DNA from: an uncultured Clostridia bacterium
Lineage (GTDB): Bacteria > Bacillota > Clostridia > Christensenellales > Pumilibacteraceae
Assembly (NCBI GenBank): GCA_944363615.1
Contig: CALVUQ010000005.1
Span: 1-64,000 of the forward strand
Reading direction: 5' to 3'
Length of the DNA: 64,000 nt
Part shown: positions 15,619 through 23,615 of the stretch, piece by piece
How the letters are laid out: each line of letters opens with the position of its first letter
Position numbering within the stretch: position 1 is the first letter of the stretch
Position numbers and translations under genes: made by a program
The notes under the pieces: generated by a model
Told to the model about the DNA's origin: nothing
Seen by the model: only the letters and a program-made list of their open reading frames with translations
Database searches by the model: none

Positions 15619-16005
15619 TCAGTATTTAAGCAGAGATTTCTTGCTGCGCGGATCGTCCAGATATTCAACTACTATCGCTATGAACTCTTTGGTTTTAAGC
15701 TTTTCACCGTCCTCCAGAAAATTAACGCCTATTATTTCATTAAATCTTTTAAACCAGCCTCTTCGGCAAGCGTTTTCTATGGCTGTACGCATGTCGCGCT
15801 CCACCGAATCTTTGGAAACGTTGTTGTTCTTTGCAACATATGTGCATATTGCACTCATGTTTCCGTTAAACTTTTTATAAATCAGTACGGAAGTTTTCAG
15901 ATATCTGAAGCCGGCTTTGGATGGCATTATGCCAACCGACAGCAAAAGCGTTGAAAGCAACGCCTCGTCTTCCTGCGTATATACTTTGTCATTTATAAGC
16001 GACAT
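15619..16005 (-). CDS. Free-standing Spo0A C-terminal-domain-like DNA-binding protein (copy 1)
   Basis: 128 residues. The whole length resembles the effector domain of Spo0A: 'LLSVGIMPSKAGFRYLKTS' matches the opening helices, 'NNNVSKDSVERDMRTAIENA' matches the recognition-helix region (Spo0A: T-x-S-R-V-E-R-A-I-R-H-A-I-E-x-A), 'RRGWFKRFNEIIG' follows, and 'KTKEFIAIVVEYL' matches the NSEFIAMIADKL end. There is no receiver domain and no phosphorylatable Asp. A good GAGAGGGG site precedes the ATG. It may regulate sporulation-related genes without phosphorelay input. Second gene of a pair. Confidence 0.75.
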   Translation of the reverse strand: MSLINDKVYTQEDEALLSTLLLSVGIMPSKAGFRYLKTSVLIYKKFNGNMSAICTYVAKNNNVSKDSVERDMRTAIENACRRGWFKRFNEIIGVNFLEDGEKLKTKEFIAIVVEYLDDPRSKKSLLKY

Positions 16006-16024
16006 ACCGTCCCCTCTCTTTATA

Positions 16025-16435
16025 TTATCTGTTATTTAAAAGCGGTTTTACGTTAAGATAGCCGTGGTTTTGTAAATAATCGCAGATCAGGGCGATAAAT
16101 TCTTTATTGGTGAAACCGTAATCGTAGTCGTAAACCGAACCTTGCAACAAATCGTCGATATTTTTCAATTTACCGTTGTAAACGGCATTGTCCAAACCTC
16201 TTTTAATACTCATCACTACCGTATTGTAAATCAGTCCGTCCTCTTCGGCGACTTTGAGATAAGCGTTTTTAGCACATTTAGGCGACGCGGAAAAATACAC
16301 GACTATTCTTTTAACGTAATTTTTAGAAGCGGCTGGCTCAATTCCCAAATTGTCAAGAAGCGTATCAAGATAACCGTCGTCGTAACTTATCTCATAACTA
16401 TCATCTGCAAATTCGATTCTCTTTGTCATAAACAT
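16025..16435 (-). CDS. Free-standing Spo0A C-terminal-domain-like DNA-binding protein (copy 2)
   Basis: 136 residues, divergent paralogue of the next gene. 'LDNLGIEPAASKNYVKRIV' and 'YNTVVMSIKRGLDNAVYNGKL' align with the Spo0A effector helices, and 'TNKEFIALICDYL' with its C-terminus. The recognition-helix VERxxRxxI signature is weaker than in copy 1 (VVMSIKRGL), so DNA specificity may differ. The start is ATG at 16435 or two codons later. It has a near-consensus promoter overlapped by an inverted repeat and a 0A-box-like site. The gap to copy 1 is 19 bases, so they form an operon. Confidence 0.65.
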   Translation of the reverse strand: MFMTKRIEFADDSYEISYDDGYLDTLLDNLGIEPAASKNYVKRIVVYFSASPKCAKNAYLKVAEEDGLIYNTVVMSIKRGLDNAVYNGKLKNIDDLLQGSVYDYDYGFTNKEFIALICDYLQNHGYLNVKPLLNNR

Positions 16436-16456
16436 CTCGCTTTACCCAATCAAATC

Positions 16457-16464
16457 ATCGACAA
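16457..16464 (-). promoter_or_regulatory. 0A-box-like site TTGTCGAT
   Basis: Minus-strand TTGTCGAT carries TGTCGA, six of the seven bases of the Spo0A box core TGTCGAA. It lies just downstream of the -10 element of the Spo0A-like gene pair. Confidence 0.45.
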
Positions 16465-16482
16465 TATTTTACCAAATATTGT
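16461..16482. promoter_or_regulatory. Inverted repeat overlapping the promoter of the Spo0A-like pair
   Basis: ACAATATTT (16461-16469), four-base spacer, AAATATTGT (16474-16482), perfect nine-base arms covering the -10 element. A candidate operator. Confidence 0.55.
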
Positions 16483-16494
16483 AAAATAAATCAA
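16466..16494 (-). promoter_or_regulatory. Promoter of the Spo0A-like gene pair
   Basis: TTGATT (16494-16489), 17-base spacer, TAAAAT (16471-16466). Confidence 0.7.
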
Positions 16495-16702
16495 CAAAAT
16501 TCATATAATTTTTTAAATCAATAAATTTTTTAATGGTTATTTATCGTCGATTTGTGTCAAAATTACTCCGAGCATGTAAGATTTTTGCCATTTTATCAAA
16601 AAAGAACATAAAAACGACAAAAATAGTTTTTACAAAATTCTATATTTTATTGGTTTTGTTAATATTTTGAACAAATGACAGTAAAAAAACCTCTGAATAA
16701 CA
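16495..16702. other. AT-rich intergenic stretch
   Basis: Part of the 361-base gap between citrate synthase and the Spo0A-like pair. Apart from the promoter complex at its left and the terminators at its right, I see only AT-rich sequence with isolated CGACAA-type words and no open frame. Confidence 0.5.
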
Positions 16703-16728
16703 AAAAATCCGTTAAAAAATTTAACGGA
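16700..16728 (-). terminator. Second terminator after citrate synthase
   Basis: TCCGTTAAA (16708-16716) pairs with TTTAACGGA (16720-16728) with a three-base loop; the minus strand continues into TTTTTTG. Confidence 0.75.
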
Positions 16729-16752
16729 AATAGTGTATAAAGTTTTACACCG

Positions 16753-16788
16753 GTTAAAACAGCCCTCGGCAAGGCGCCGAAGGCTGTC
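16753..16788 (-). terminator. First terminator after citrate synthase
   Basis: Minus-strand ACAGCC-T-TCGGC region pairs with GCCGAGGGCTGT (arms 16776-16787 and 16759-16770, one mismatch) and is followed by TTTT. It starts about ten bases after the stop codon. Confidence 0.8.
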
Positions 16789-16796
16789 GTAAACTA

Positions 16797-18191
16797 TCAT
16801 CTTTCTGAAAGGGGTACGTATTTTTTAACGGTTGAAACACACTTGTAATTGGGTCTTATGATTTTGCCGTTGTTGGACAACTCCTCTATTCTATGAGCTG
16901 ACCAACCTACTATACGCGAAATAGCAAAAATAGGAGTAAAAAGTTCCATCGGGATATCCAGCATGGAATTAACAAAGCCGGAGTAAAAATCCACGTTGGC
17001 GGCAACGCCTTTATAGATAGCGCGTTTTTCGCCTATAATCTGAGGAGCAAGGCGTTCTATTTTCGCATAGAGTTCGTAATCGTCTTCGCGATGTTTTTCG
17101 ACGGCAAGTTTTTCGACGAATTTTTTCATAATCGTCGCACGCGGATCGGAAAGCGAATATACCGCATGCCCCATTCCGTAAATGAGTCCCGATTTATCAA
17201 AAGCTTCTTTATCCAGCAATTTGCAAAGGTAATCTTTGACGTCGTCGTCCGATCGCGACCTGATGTTTGCCTTCATGTCTTCAAACATTTTAACTACTTT
17301 AATGTTTGCGCCGCCGTGCCTGGGCCCTTTAAGCGAACCCAACGACGCCGCAACCACGGAATAAGTATCGGTGCCGGAAGACGAAACTACGTGCGTAGTA
17401 AAAGTCGAATTATTGCCGCCGCCGTGTTCAGCATGCAAAACAAGCATGAGGTCCAGAATTTTTGCCTCGAGTTCGGTATATTTTCCGTCGGCGCGCATAA
17501 GGGCAAGTATATTTTCCGCAGTCGAAAGTTCCGGAAAAGGCGTGTGAATTATAAGACTGTTGTAATCGTGATAGTGTTTAAACACCTGATAGCTGTAAAC
17601 CGCAAGCAGCGGAAATTGCGATATGAGTTGCAAACACTGTCTTAAAACGTTTGAAATAGATATATCGTCAGGTTTGTCGTCGTATGAGTACAACGTCAGC
17701 ACGCTGCGCGCAAGCCCGTTCATCATATCGACGGAAGGCGCCTTCATTATAATATCGCGCACAAAGGAAACGGGCAAAGTCCTGAAAGCGCTTAAAATTT
17801 CGTTGAACAATTTAAGTCTTTTGGGCGAAGGCAACTCCCCGAACAACAGAAGATAGGATATCTCTTCAAAGCCGAATCGGTTATCTTTCAGAAAGCCGTC
17901 AACAAGATCGTTGATGTCTATACCCCTGTATCTTAAAATTCCGTCACAGGGAATCTTTTTGCCTTCTGCGTCAAGTACGGCGTTTCCTTCCTCGTCCTGC
18001 TTAAACGCAACGATATCGGATATGTCCGTAAGACCGGCCAGAACGCCGTTCCCGTTGATATCCCTTAATCCGCGCTTGACGTCGAATTTGTAATAAAAGC
18101 TGTTGTCGATAATCGTCGATTCTTTTGCCAGAATACTTAATTTTTCTATTTTAGGCATTACCGCCTGTAAAAGTTGTTCGAAATCAGTCAA
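16797..18191 (-). CDS. gltA: Citrate synthase
   Basis: 464 residues, somewhat longer than the 430-residue common form because of N-terminal and mid insertions. Catalytic residues are in VLHAEHGGGN (His about 256), GPRHGGAN (His about 293) and the aspartate of NVDFYSG. It condenses acetyl-CoA with oxaloacetate. Start is TTG at 18191, supported by GGAGG eight to nine bases upstream. Transcribed alone between its own promoter and two terminators. A 2-methylcitrate synthase is less likely because no propionate genes are nearby. It may feed glutamate synthesis through an incomplete TCA branch. Confidence 0.94.
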   Translation of the reverse strand: MTDFEQLLQAVMPKIEKLSILAKESTIIDNSFYYKFDVKRGLRDINGNGVLAGLTDISDIVAFKQDEEGNAVLDAEGKKIPCDGILRYRGIDINDLVDGFLKDNRFGFEEISYLLLFGELPSPKRLKLFNEILSAFRTLPVSFVRDIIMKAPSVDMMNGLARSVLTLYSYDDKPDDISISNVLRQCLQLISQFPLLAVYSYQVFKHYHDYNSLIIHTPFPELSTAENILALMRADGKYTELEAKILDLMLVLHAEHGGGNNSTFTTHVVSSSGTDTYSVVAASLGSLKGPRHGGANIKVVKMFEDMKANIRSRSDDDVKDYLCKLLDKEAFDKSGLIYGMGHAVYSLSDPRATIMKKFVEKLAVEKHREDDYELYAKIERLAPQIIGEKRAIYKGVAANVDFYSGFVNSMLDIPMELFTPIFAISRIVGWSAHRIEELSNNGKIIRPNYKCVSTVKKYVPLSER

Positions 18192-18214
18192 TAAAAATAC
18201 CTCCTTTTTTTACG

Positions 18215-18243
18215 ATTATAGCATATTTTTCATTATATTTCAA
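18215..18243 (-). promoter_or_regulatory. gltA promoter
   Basis: TTGAAA (18243-18238), 17-base spacer, TATAAT (18220-18215). Confidence 0.8.
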
Positions 18244-18470
18244 GTTTTTTGCCTGTTTGACAGCAAAAATACTTTAAATAACTAAAGAAAATTTTAATCT
18301 ATAATGTCATAATTTATGATAAATAACCATGACGGAGTTTACAAAACAAAACCGTTAACAGCGGTCATACGCAATATTTTACTGCCGACCGAAAATATTT
18401 ATCATTGTTTTCCCGATTTATTGATAAATTGTCTGACCTTAAAATTCAAAGCCGTTAATCGCCTGAAATA
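18244..18470. other. Intergenic stretch upstream of gltA
   Basis: The 323-base gap between gltA and tRNA-Arg holds the gltA promoter on one side and the tRNA terminator on the other. The part between is AT-rich without open frames or clear repeats. Confidence 0.5.
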
Positions 18471-18503
18471 AAAAACCGACCAATCGGAAAAGCCCGAGGT
18501 CGG
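18471..18503 (-). terminator. Terminator of tRNA-Arg
   Basis: Minus strand CCGACC (18503-18498) pairs with GGTCGG (18481-18476), with further internal pairing, then six T. Confidence 0.85.
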
Positions 18504-18514
18504 AAGTATCGGTA

Positions 18515-18591
18515 TGGTGTGCCCGGCGGGAATCGAACCCGCAACCTACAGCGTCGGAGGCTGTCACTCTATCCAATTGCGCTACGGACAC
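18515..18591 (-). tRNA. tRNA-Arg (CCG)
   Basis: 77 bases with encoded CCA. Acceptor GTGTCCG pairs with CGGGCAC (one G-T); anticodon loop CTCCGAC gives CCG. Single gene with its own terminator. Confidence 0.96.
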
Positions 18592-18639
18592 AGAATATTA
18601 AATTGTCTGATGTTTTATATTGAATTATGGCTGAAAATC

Positions 18640-19344
18640 TTATAACAAAAACGCCAGTTTGTTGCCGAGATTTCTGTAATCGTCAATTAACGTATAGTTA
18701 AGTCCGCCGGTTTTTATTTGCTCATCGTTGCCGCCGCATCCGAAATCATCGCCTACATACATAACTTCGTTTTCGTTGATGCCGTGTTCCTTCATGTAAG
18801 CGGTAAGAGCGTTGTATTTGTTAAACCGCTCCTTAACTATATCGAAGGACGAAGACCCGCCTATAAAGACGTTGAACCCGTCAAACAAACTTTTGACAAA
18901 AGGATACATTACAGCGCGTTTTTTTCTGTCGGGATCAAAAGCCACTTTTTCTTCTATGGGTGCCGATTTTCCGAGAAGCGGAATGGTTACGGCTCCGGTC
19001 TCGTGAAAATCAACGTTGTCCCCCGCATAATCCGTATAACCGAATTTCTCACGTATCTTATCGGTGGCGTCAATAAAGTACTGTTTGTCGACTGTATAAA
19101 AATCGCTTCTTACGATTTTAAGCTGTCCGTTATTCATAACGGATTCCTGCATGCCGTAATATCCTATTATGTCGATGGGAAAACAGTTAAGCTGGTTGTA
19201 AATTCTTTCGCATCCGCCTGCACCCACCATCAAAAGCTTGTATTTTTTATCAAGCTCTTCAAGTACTTTACGGTTGGTTTGGTCCAGTTTACTCCTATGC
19301 TGAGTCAATGTCCCGTCCAAATCAAATGCAATCAGTTTAAACAT
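18640..19344 (-). CDS. HAD-superfamily hydrolase resembling eukaryotic-type phosphomannomutase
   Basis: 234 residues. DxD motif FDLDGT (Asp8, Asp10) opens the HAD core. Later blocks 'HETGAVTIPLLGKS', 'FIGGSSSFDIVKERFNK' and 'VGDDFGCGGNDEQI' line up with the alpha-phosphomannomutase (PMM2) pattern: RNGMLN...PIGR, SIGGQISFDVFPxGWDK, GDxxxxGGND. The arginine-rich sugar-phosphate contact (RNGM) is changed to ETGA, so the substrate may differ. It lies next to the GH4 gene but is on a separate transcript (terminator between them). A sugar phosphatase or mutase is the best reading. Confidence 0.8.
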   Translation of the reverse strand: MFKLIAFDLDGTLTQHRSKLDQTNRKVLEELDKKYKLLMVGAGGCERIYNQLNCFPIDIIGYYGMQESVMNNGQLKIVRSDFYTVDKQYFIDATDKIREKFGYTDYAGDNVDFHETGAVTIPLLGKSAPIEEKVAFDPDRKKRAVMYPFVKSLFDGFNVFIGGSSSFDIVKERFNKYNALTAYMKEHGINENEVMYVGDDFGCGGNDEQIKTGGLNYTLIDDYRNLGNKLAFLL

Positions 19345-19403
19345 ATAAACCTCCGACGCAAGATATTATATAATAAACGGCAAGATAAGTCAAAGCATTA
19401 AAG

Positions 19404-19441
19404 TAAAAAAATGCCCTCAAAGAGATTTAATCTTTAAGGGC
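19404..19441 (-). terminator. Terminator after the GH4 gene
   Basis: GCCCT-x-AAAGA (19413-19423) pairs with TCTTT-x-AGGGC (19431-19441); minus strand continues into TTTTTTT. Confidence 0.88.
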
Positions 19442-19470
19442 AGATATTCATATTAAAGAAACAACGCTTT

Positions 19471-20856
19471 TCAGAACCAATAACCTTTAAGGTATTTTTC
19501 CGTATTGGCCACCATTTTGTCGAACATTTCGCGCGCGGCGGAAAAGTCAAGAGAAGCAACCTGAGGATCGTTTACGTACACGGCAAAAACTTTGTCGATG
19601 GATTTTCGGAAAGCCGCCTTAATAAACGCCTCCTGATTGTAAACGTGCCGTAAAACAAGCGAATTCACTTCATCGGGAAGAGGGTTTGCCAAAAGCGGGG
19701 TAATTCCGTTTAATCCGAATAAGCCGTTTGTTTCCACTATCGCGCCCGTCGGATAACCTTTCATCTGCCCTTTATTGGGCATATTGATGTTTGTCACAAA
19801 CCCGTCCGAACCGAACAGCGCCTTAAGCTGTTTAACGCCCTCCTCTCCGCTTTTTCCGAGTTTTACAATTTTTTTACCCGAAAGAATATCCTTTGTTTCC
19901 TGAAGTCTTTCTTTAAGATCTTGTCTTCTCCACGAAACGGGCGTTAAAGCGAATTTCCATTTTTCAAGCGCCGTCTCGGGACTTTCAAGAAACCATTTTT
20001 GCGGCATGAACTCGCTTAAATGTCTGTCGCCCGCCGCGGGAATAACGCCGTAACGACGGAAAAGCTCGAACTTAATACAGTTTCCGCAATCGAATACATT
20101 GCTGAGCCATGCTTCCTTTTTCCCGTTGGCGCAAAAGCCCTTTCCTGCATACTTATCGCTGAACTTTTCAAACACTTCGAAAAGGTCTATATCTTTATAA
20201 TAAGCCTTCGTTATCCACGTGAAATGATTTATGCCGCAAACGTCAACTTTTATTTCGTCACGCGACTCGGCTTCTATTCCGCACACGTCTTTCAGCGCGG
20301 CGGCAAGAAGTTCCTGAGTGCCGAAAACTTCGTGACAGCAACCGAAAGCCTTGATATCGGGAAATTCTTCGTAAAGCGTGCGCGTGCAAATCGTCATGGG
20401 ATTGGTATAATTGATTACCCATGCCGAAGGACAGTTTTCACGGATTTTTGCCGCAAAAAACCTGAACATCGGCACGCAACGCATTGCTCTGAGATAGCCG
20501 CCGGCGCCCACCGTATCGCCTACAGGCTGATAAATTCCGTAGCTCATGGGTACGTCGACGTCGCTTGCCATCTCGTCAAGCGTCCCCGGCATAACGGAAA
20601 TGATAACCGCGTCGCACCCTTTTAGCGCGTTATCTATGTCGTCAACGGCAACGTAATTCCATTTTTTACCGCCTTCCGCCATCTCCGAGATTTTGTTTCC
20701 TATAGCCCGGTTATCATTCGCGGCACCTTTATCTATATCGTACAGTCTGACCTCGCCCGTTATGTCTTCGGAAATCGCAAGATCGCACATAAGCTTTCTT
20801 GCCCATGCTCTTGAGCCCCCGCCGATATAGGCTATTTTCAAAAATTTATCCGCCAC
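19471..20856 (-). CDS. Glycoside hydrolase family 4 (alpha-galactosidase / alpha-galacturonidase / alpha-glucuronidase type)
   Basis: 461 residues from a GTG at 20856, chosen because GGAGG lies nine bases upstream; the longer frame would read through that site. Features of GH4: N-terminal NAD-binding motif AYIGGGSRAW, INYTNPM, the substrate-linked motif CHEV in FGCCHEVFG, and metal-binding GINHFTW. GH4 enzymes cleave by NAD- and Mn-dependent oxidation and elimination. CHEV is associated with alpha-galactosidases and, as I recall, alpha-galacturonidases. The divergent uxaC makes a uronic-acid substrate attractive. No transporter is present. Controlled with lacI-uxaC by the shared palindrome. 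Confidence 0.88.
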   Translation of the reverse strand: MADKFLKIAYIGGGSRAWARKLMCDLAISEDITGEVRLYDIDKGAANDNRAIGNKISEMAEGGKKWNYVAVDDIDNALKGCDAVIISVMPGTLDEMASDVDVPMSYGIYQPVGDTVGAGGYLRAMRCVPMFRFFAAKIRENCPSAWVINYTNPMTICTRTLYEEFPDIKAFGCCHEVFGTQELLAAALKDVCGIEAESRDEIKVDVCGINHFTWITKAYYKDIDLFEVFEKFSDKYAGKGFCANGKKEAWLSNVFDCGNCIKFELFRRYGVIPAAGDRHLSEFMPQKWFLESPETALEKWKFALTPVSWRRQDLKERLQETKDILSGKKIVKLGKSGEEGVKQLKALFGSDGFVTNINMPNKGQMKGYPTGAIVETNGLFGLNGITPLLANPLPDEVNSLVLRHVYNQEAFIKAAFRKSIDKVFAVYVNDPQVASLDFSAAREMFDKMVANTEKYLKGYWF

Positions 20857-20916
20857 CTTCTGAGTCCTCCGATTAAAAATAATCAATTTTTTTACAATTA
20901 ATGTGTATTCAAAATG

Positions 20917-20945
20917 TTTACATAATCATATCCATGTGATACAAT
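20917..20945 (+). promoter_or_regulatory. Promoter of the LacI-uxaC operon
   Basis: TTTACA (20917-20922), 17-base spacer, TACAAT (20940-20945), predicted start near 20952, just before the palindromic operator. Confidence 0.75.
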
Positions 20946-20975
20946 AAATAAGTCTTAAAATACTTCTGCCGCGTC

Positions 20976-20991
20976 ATGTAAACGTTTACAT
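20976..20991. promoter_or_regulatory. LacI-family operator palindrome
   Basis: Perfect 16-base palindrome ATGTAAACGTTTACAT with the central CG typical of LacI/GalR operators (and close to cre-type sites). It lies between the divergent GH4 and LacI genes, downstream of the plus-strand promoter. A related half-site ATGTTTACAT occurs at 20914-20923. Confidence 0.88.
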
Positions 20992-21065
20992 AAGGAATTA
21001 TATATCATTATCGGTTCAATGTCAACGATTCGGCGGAAGTTTTCGGAGAAATTCAGTCAGACAAA

Positions 21066-22052
21066 ATGAACATTCTGGAAGTTGCAAAAAAAGCGGGCGT
21101 TTCGATTGCCACCGTTTCGCGCGTCATAAACAAAACCGCCAAAGTCAGCGAAGAAACGCAAAAACGCGTTCTCGACGCCGTTCGCGAGCTTGGTTATCTT
21201 CCCAACGCCATGGCAAAAAGCCTGAAGACAAACAGCTCGCTTAAACTTACGGGAATAATCTGCACGGACGTGACGGATTTTTATTATGCACGCGCTCTTG
21301 CCGCTTTAGAACGAGAACTGAGGAAACGCGGTTTTGAAACTTTGCTTGCGTGTACCGGTAACGATATTGAGATGCGGCACAAAGCAATTTACGGCATGCT
21401 TGACAAAAGCATCGGCGCAATAATTTTGGTGGGTTCCATTTTTGCCGAAAAGAATCCCGAACACATCAAGCACGCCGCTTCCCTCGTGCCCGTATTTATC
21501 ATAAACGGCATCGTCAACGTCCCAAACACTTATTCGGTTTATTGCGACGACTTTAAAGCCATGAGTTTTTGCTGTAAAGCTTTGTCGGACGGCAGAAGAA
21601 AAAACTTCTTATATATTTACGACTCCGACTCCTACAGCGGATTGCAAAAACTTAAAGGCTTTATGTCTACCACAGAAAAAAGCGGCATTAAAACCTTGAT
21701 ATTAAAATGCGAAAAGCATTCCCCCGTTGCGGAAATTGAAAGCGACATAATCAAAGCGCTTCAATCAAATCCTTCCACCGACGCTGTTATCGCGTCGGAA
21801 GATTATCTTGCCGCAATCGCCCAAAACTGCGTGGCAAAATCGGGTAAACGTACGCCCGACGACGTTGCGGTAATCGGATACAACAATTCTTTGTTGGCGG
21901 AAATATCCAACCCGACGCTTACAAGCTTAGACAACAATATAGATAAAATCTGCGTAAAAACCGTGGAGAATCTTAATCGGGTTTTAAACGGCGAAAAAGC
22001 ACCGATTACCGAGGCTGTAGATTTTGAGCTGATCAGACGCGAATCATTTTAA
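21066..22052 (+). CDS. LacI/GalR family transcriptional regulator
   Basis: 328 residues. N-terminal helix-turn-helix NILEVAKKAGVSIATVSRVIN and hinge helix (NAMAKSLKT) are complete, followed by a periplasmic-binding-protein-like domain for an effector (about 60-328). The typical ribosome site is weak. It is divergent from the GH4 gene and 27 bases before uxaC. Most likely it represses both in the absence of a uronic acid or oligosaccharide, acting at the palindrome at 20976-20991. Confidence 0.92.
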   Translation: MNILEVAKKAGVSIATVSRVINKTAKVSEETQKRVLDAVRELGYLPNAMAKSLKTNSSLKLTGIICTDVTDFYYARALAALERELRKRGFETLLACTGNDIEMRHKAIYGMLDKSIGAIILVGSIFAEKNPEHIKHAASLVPVFIINGIVNVPNTYSVYCDDFKAMSFCCKALSDGRRKNFLYIYDSDSYSGLQKLKGFMSTTEKSGIKTLILKCEKHSPVAEIESDIIKALQSNPSTDAVIASEDYLAAIAQNCVAKSGKRTPDDVAVIGYNNSLLAEISNPTLTSLDNNIDKICVKTVENLNRVLNGEKAPITEAVDFELIRRESF

Positions 22053-22079
22053 CACGTAAACCAATAAGGAGAATATAAA

Positions 22080-23474
22080 ATGAAATTTTTAAACGACGAT
22101 TTTTTACTTGACACACCGCTTGCGAAAAAACTTTTTCACGATTATGCAGAGAAGCTGCCGATAATCGATTATCATTCGCACGTAATGCCCTCCATGATTG
22201 CGGAAGATTATAAATTCAAAAGCATTACCGAATTGTGGCTGGGCGGCGATCATTACAAATGGCGCCTCATGCGCAACTGCGGCATTGACGAAAATCTCAT
22301 AACCGGAAAAGCCGACGACTTCAGTAAATTCAAAGCGTTTGCTTCCGTTATGCCTCTTTTCATCGGCAATCCCATGTATGTCTGGTGTCATCTGGAGCTG
22401 AAACGCTACTTCGGATTTGACGGCGCTCTTAACGCAGACAACGCAAAAGAAGTTTACGACCTTTGCAACAAAAAACTGAACGAACAGGACTTTTCGGTCA
22501 AGAACATCATAAAAAAATCCAACGTCGAGGTTCTTTGCACTACCGACGATCCGATCGACGACCTAAGCTATCACAAGAAAATAGCCGCCGATAAGGAATT
22601 CGGCGTCAAAGTGCTGCCCACCTTCCGCCCGGATAAGGCGCTTAACATCGAAAGCGGCTCTTTCTTATCTTATATAAAGGAGCTTGAAAACGCTTCCGAC
22701 ATGGAAATCACCGGAATTCTGGAACTTATCCGCGCGCTTATCGTAAGACTCGATTACTTCACTCAGAACGGTTGCTTTATATCCGACCATGCGCTTACCG
22801 ACTATACCTATGCCGATTGCAGCGACGAGGATGCCGACCTGATAGTGCAAAAACGCCTTTCCGGCGAAGAGGTCACTCCTGCGGAAGCGGAAATGTTCAA
22901 AACATATCTTCTCATCGCACTGGGCGAAGAATATGCAAAACGCGACATGACCATGCAGCTTCACGTCAGCTGCCTGAGAAATCCCAATACGGTTATGTTT
23001 GAAAAATTGGGGCCCGATACCGGTTTCGATACAATCAACTCCTCCACGCAACCCGTGAAACTCGCCAAACTGCTGGATGAATTGAATAAAGACGACCTGC
23101 TTCCCAAAACCATCGTTTATTCGCTTGATCCCGGCGACAACAGATTGATTGAAAGCATAATAAACGCTTTCCAGGGCTCTGTTCCCGGCAAAATTCAACA
23201 CGGCAGCGCCTGGTGGTTCAACGACAGCAGATTCGGCATGACCGAGCATTTCAAAGCCTTAAGCGAAGACAGCGTGCTGGGTAATTTCATAGGCATGCTG
23301 ACGGACTCGAGAAGTTTTGTTTCCTACACCCGCCACGAATATTTCAGAAGAATACTTTGCAAATTCGTTTCTTCACTTGTGGAAAACGGCGAATATCCCG
23401 AAGACGAAAACGCTTTGAAAACCATCGTGGAAAACGTTTCCTACTATAACGCAAAAAGATATTTCGGTCTGTAA
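22080..23474 (+). CDS. uxaC: Glucuronate/galacturonate isomerase (uronate isomerase)
   Basis: 464 residues, full length. N-terminal metal motif IDYHSHVMP (H-x-H), then WLGGDHYKWRLMRNCG, and YSLDPGDN/WWFNDS blocks of the amidohydrolase-fold uronate isomerases. It converts D-glucuronate to D-fructuronate and D-galacturonate to D-tagaturonate, the entry step to the KDG pathway. AAGGAG lies before the ATG. The later enzymes (uxaB/uxuB, uxuA, kdgK, kdgA) are not in the window. Confidence 0.96.
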   Translation: MKFLNDDFLLDTPLAKKLFHDYAEKLPIIDYHSHVMPSMIAEDYKFKSITELWLGGDHYKWRLMRNCGIDENLITGKADDFSKFKAFASVMPLFIGNPMYVWCHLELKRYFGFDGALNADNAKEVYDLCNKKLNEQDFSVKNIIKKSNVEVLCTTDDPIDDLSYHKKIAADKEFGVKVLPTFRPDKALNIESGSFLSYIKELENASDMEITGILELIRALIVRLDYFTQNGCFISDHALTDYTYADCSDEDADLIVQKRLSGEEVTPAEAEMFKTYLLIALGEEYAKRDMTMQLHVSCLRNPNTVMFEKLGPDTGFDTINSSTQPVKLAKLLDELNKDDLLPKTIVYSLDPGDNRLIESIINAFQGSVPGKIQHGSAWWFNDSRFGMTEHFKALSEDSVLGNFIGMLTDSRSFVSYTRHEYFRRILCKFVSSLVENGEYPEDENALKTIVENVSYYNAKRYFGL

Positions 23475-23494
23475 AAGCATAATTATATAAAAAG

Positions 23495-23537
23495 ACTTTC
23501 CGTTAAACCACAGGTAAGTTTGACGGAAAGTTTTTTT
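23495..23537 (+). terminator. Terminator after uxaC
   Basis: ACTTTCCGT (23495-23503) pairs with ACGGAAAGT (23523-23531), followed by T7. A direct repeat TTTATTTGACATTTTT follows at about 23535-23566. Confidence 0.88.
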
Positions 23538-23573
23538 ATTTGACATTTTTTTATTTGACATTTTTAATGTTAG

Positions 23574-23610
23574 ATAAAAAAAGGAACCGACTTTATTGCC
23601 GATTCCTTTT
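23574..23610 (-). terminator. Terminator after rplS
   Basis: Minus strand GGAATCGGC pairs with GTCGGTTCC and runs into a T tract, immediately after the rplS stop. Confidence 0.88.
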
Positions 23611-23615
23611 TCAAT

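Noticed and set aside
20020-20625. 201-codon plus-strand open frame inside the GH4 gene
   Set aside because: Antisense to well-conserved GH4 motifs, no promoter or ribosome site.
22665-23249. 194-codon minus-strand open frame inside uxaC
   Set aside because: Antisense shadow; uxaC is clearly coding on the plus strand.
23535-23566. Short direct repeat TTTATTTGACATTTTT as a CRISPR or att remnant
   Set aside because: Only two adjacent copies, no spacers and no mobile genes near; likely slippage.
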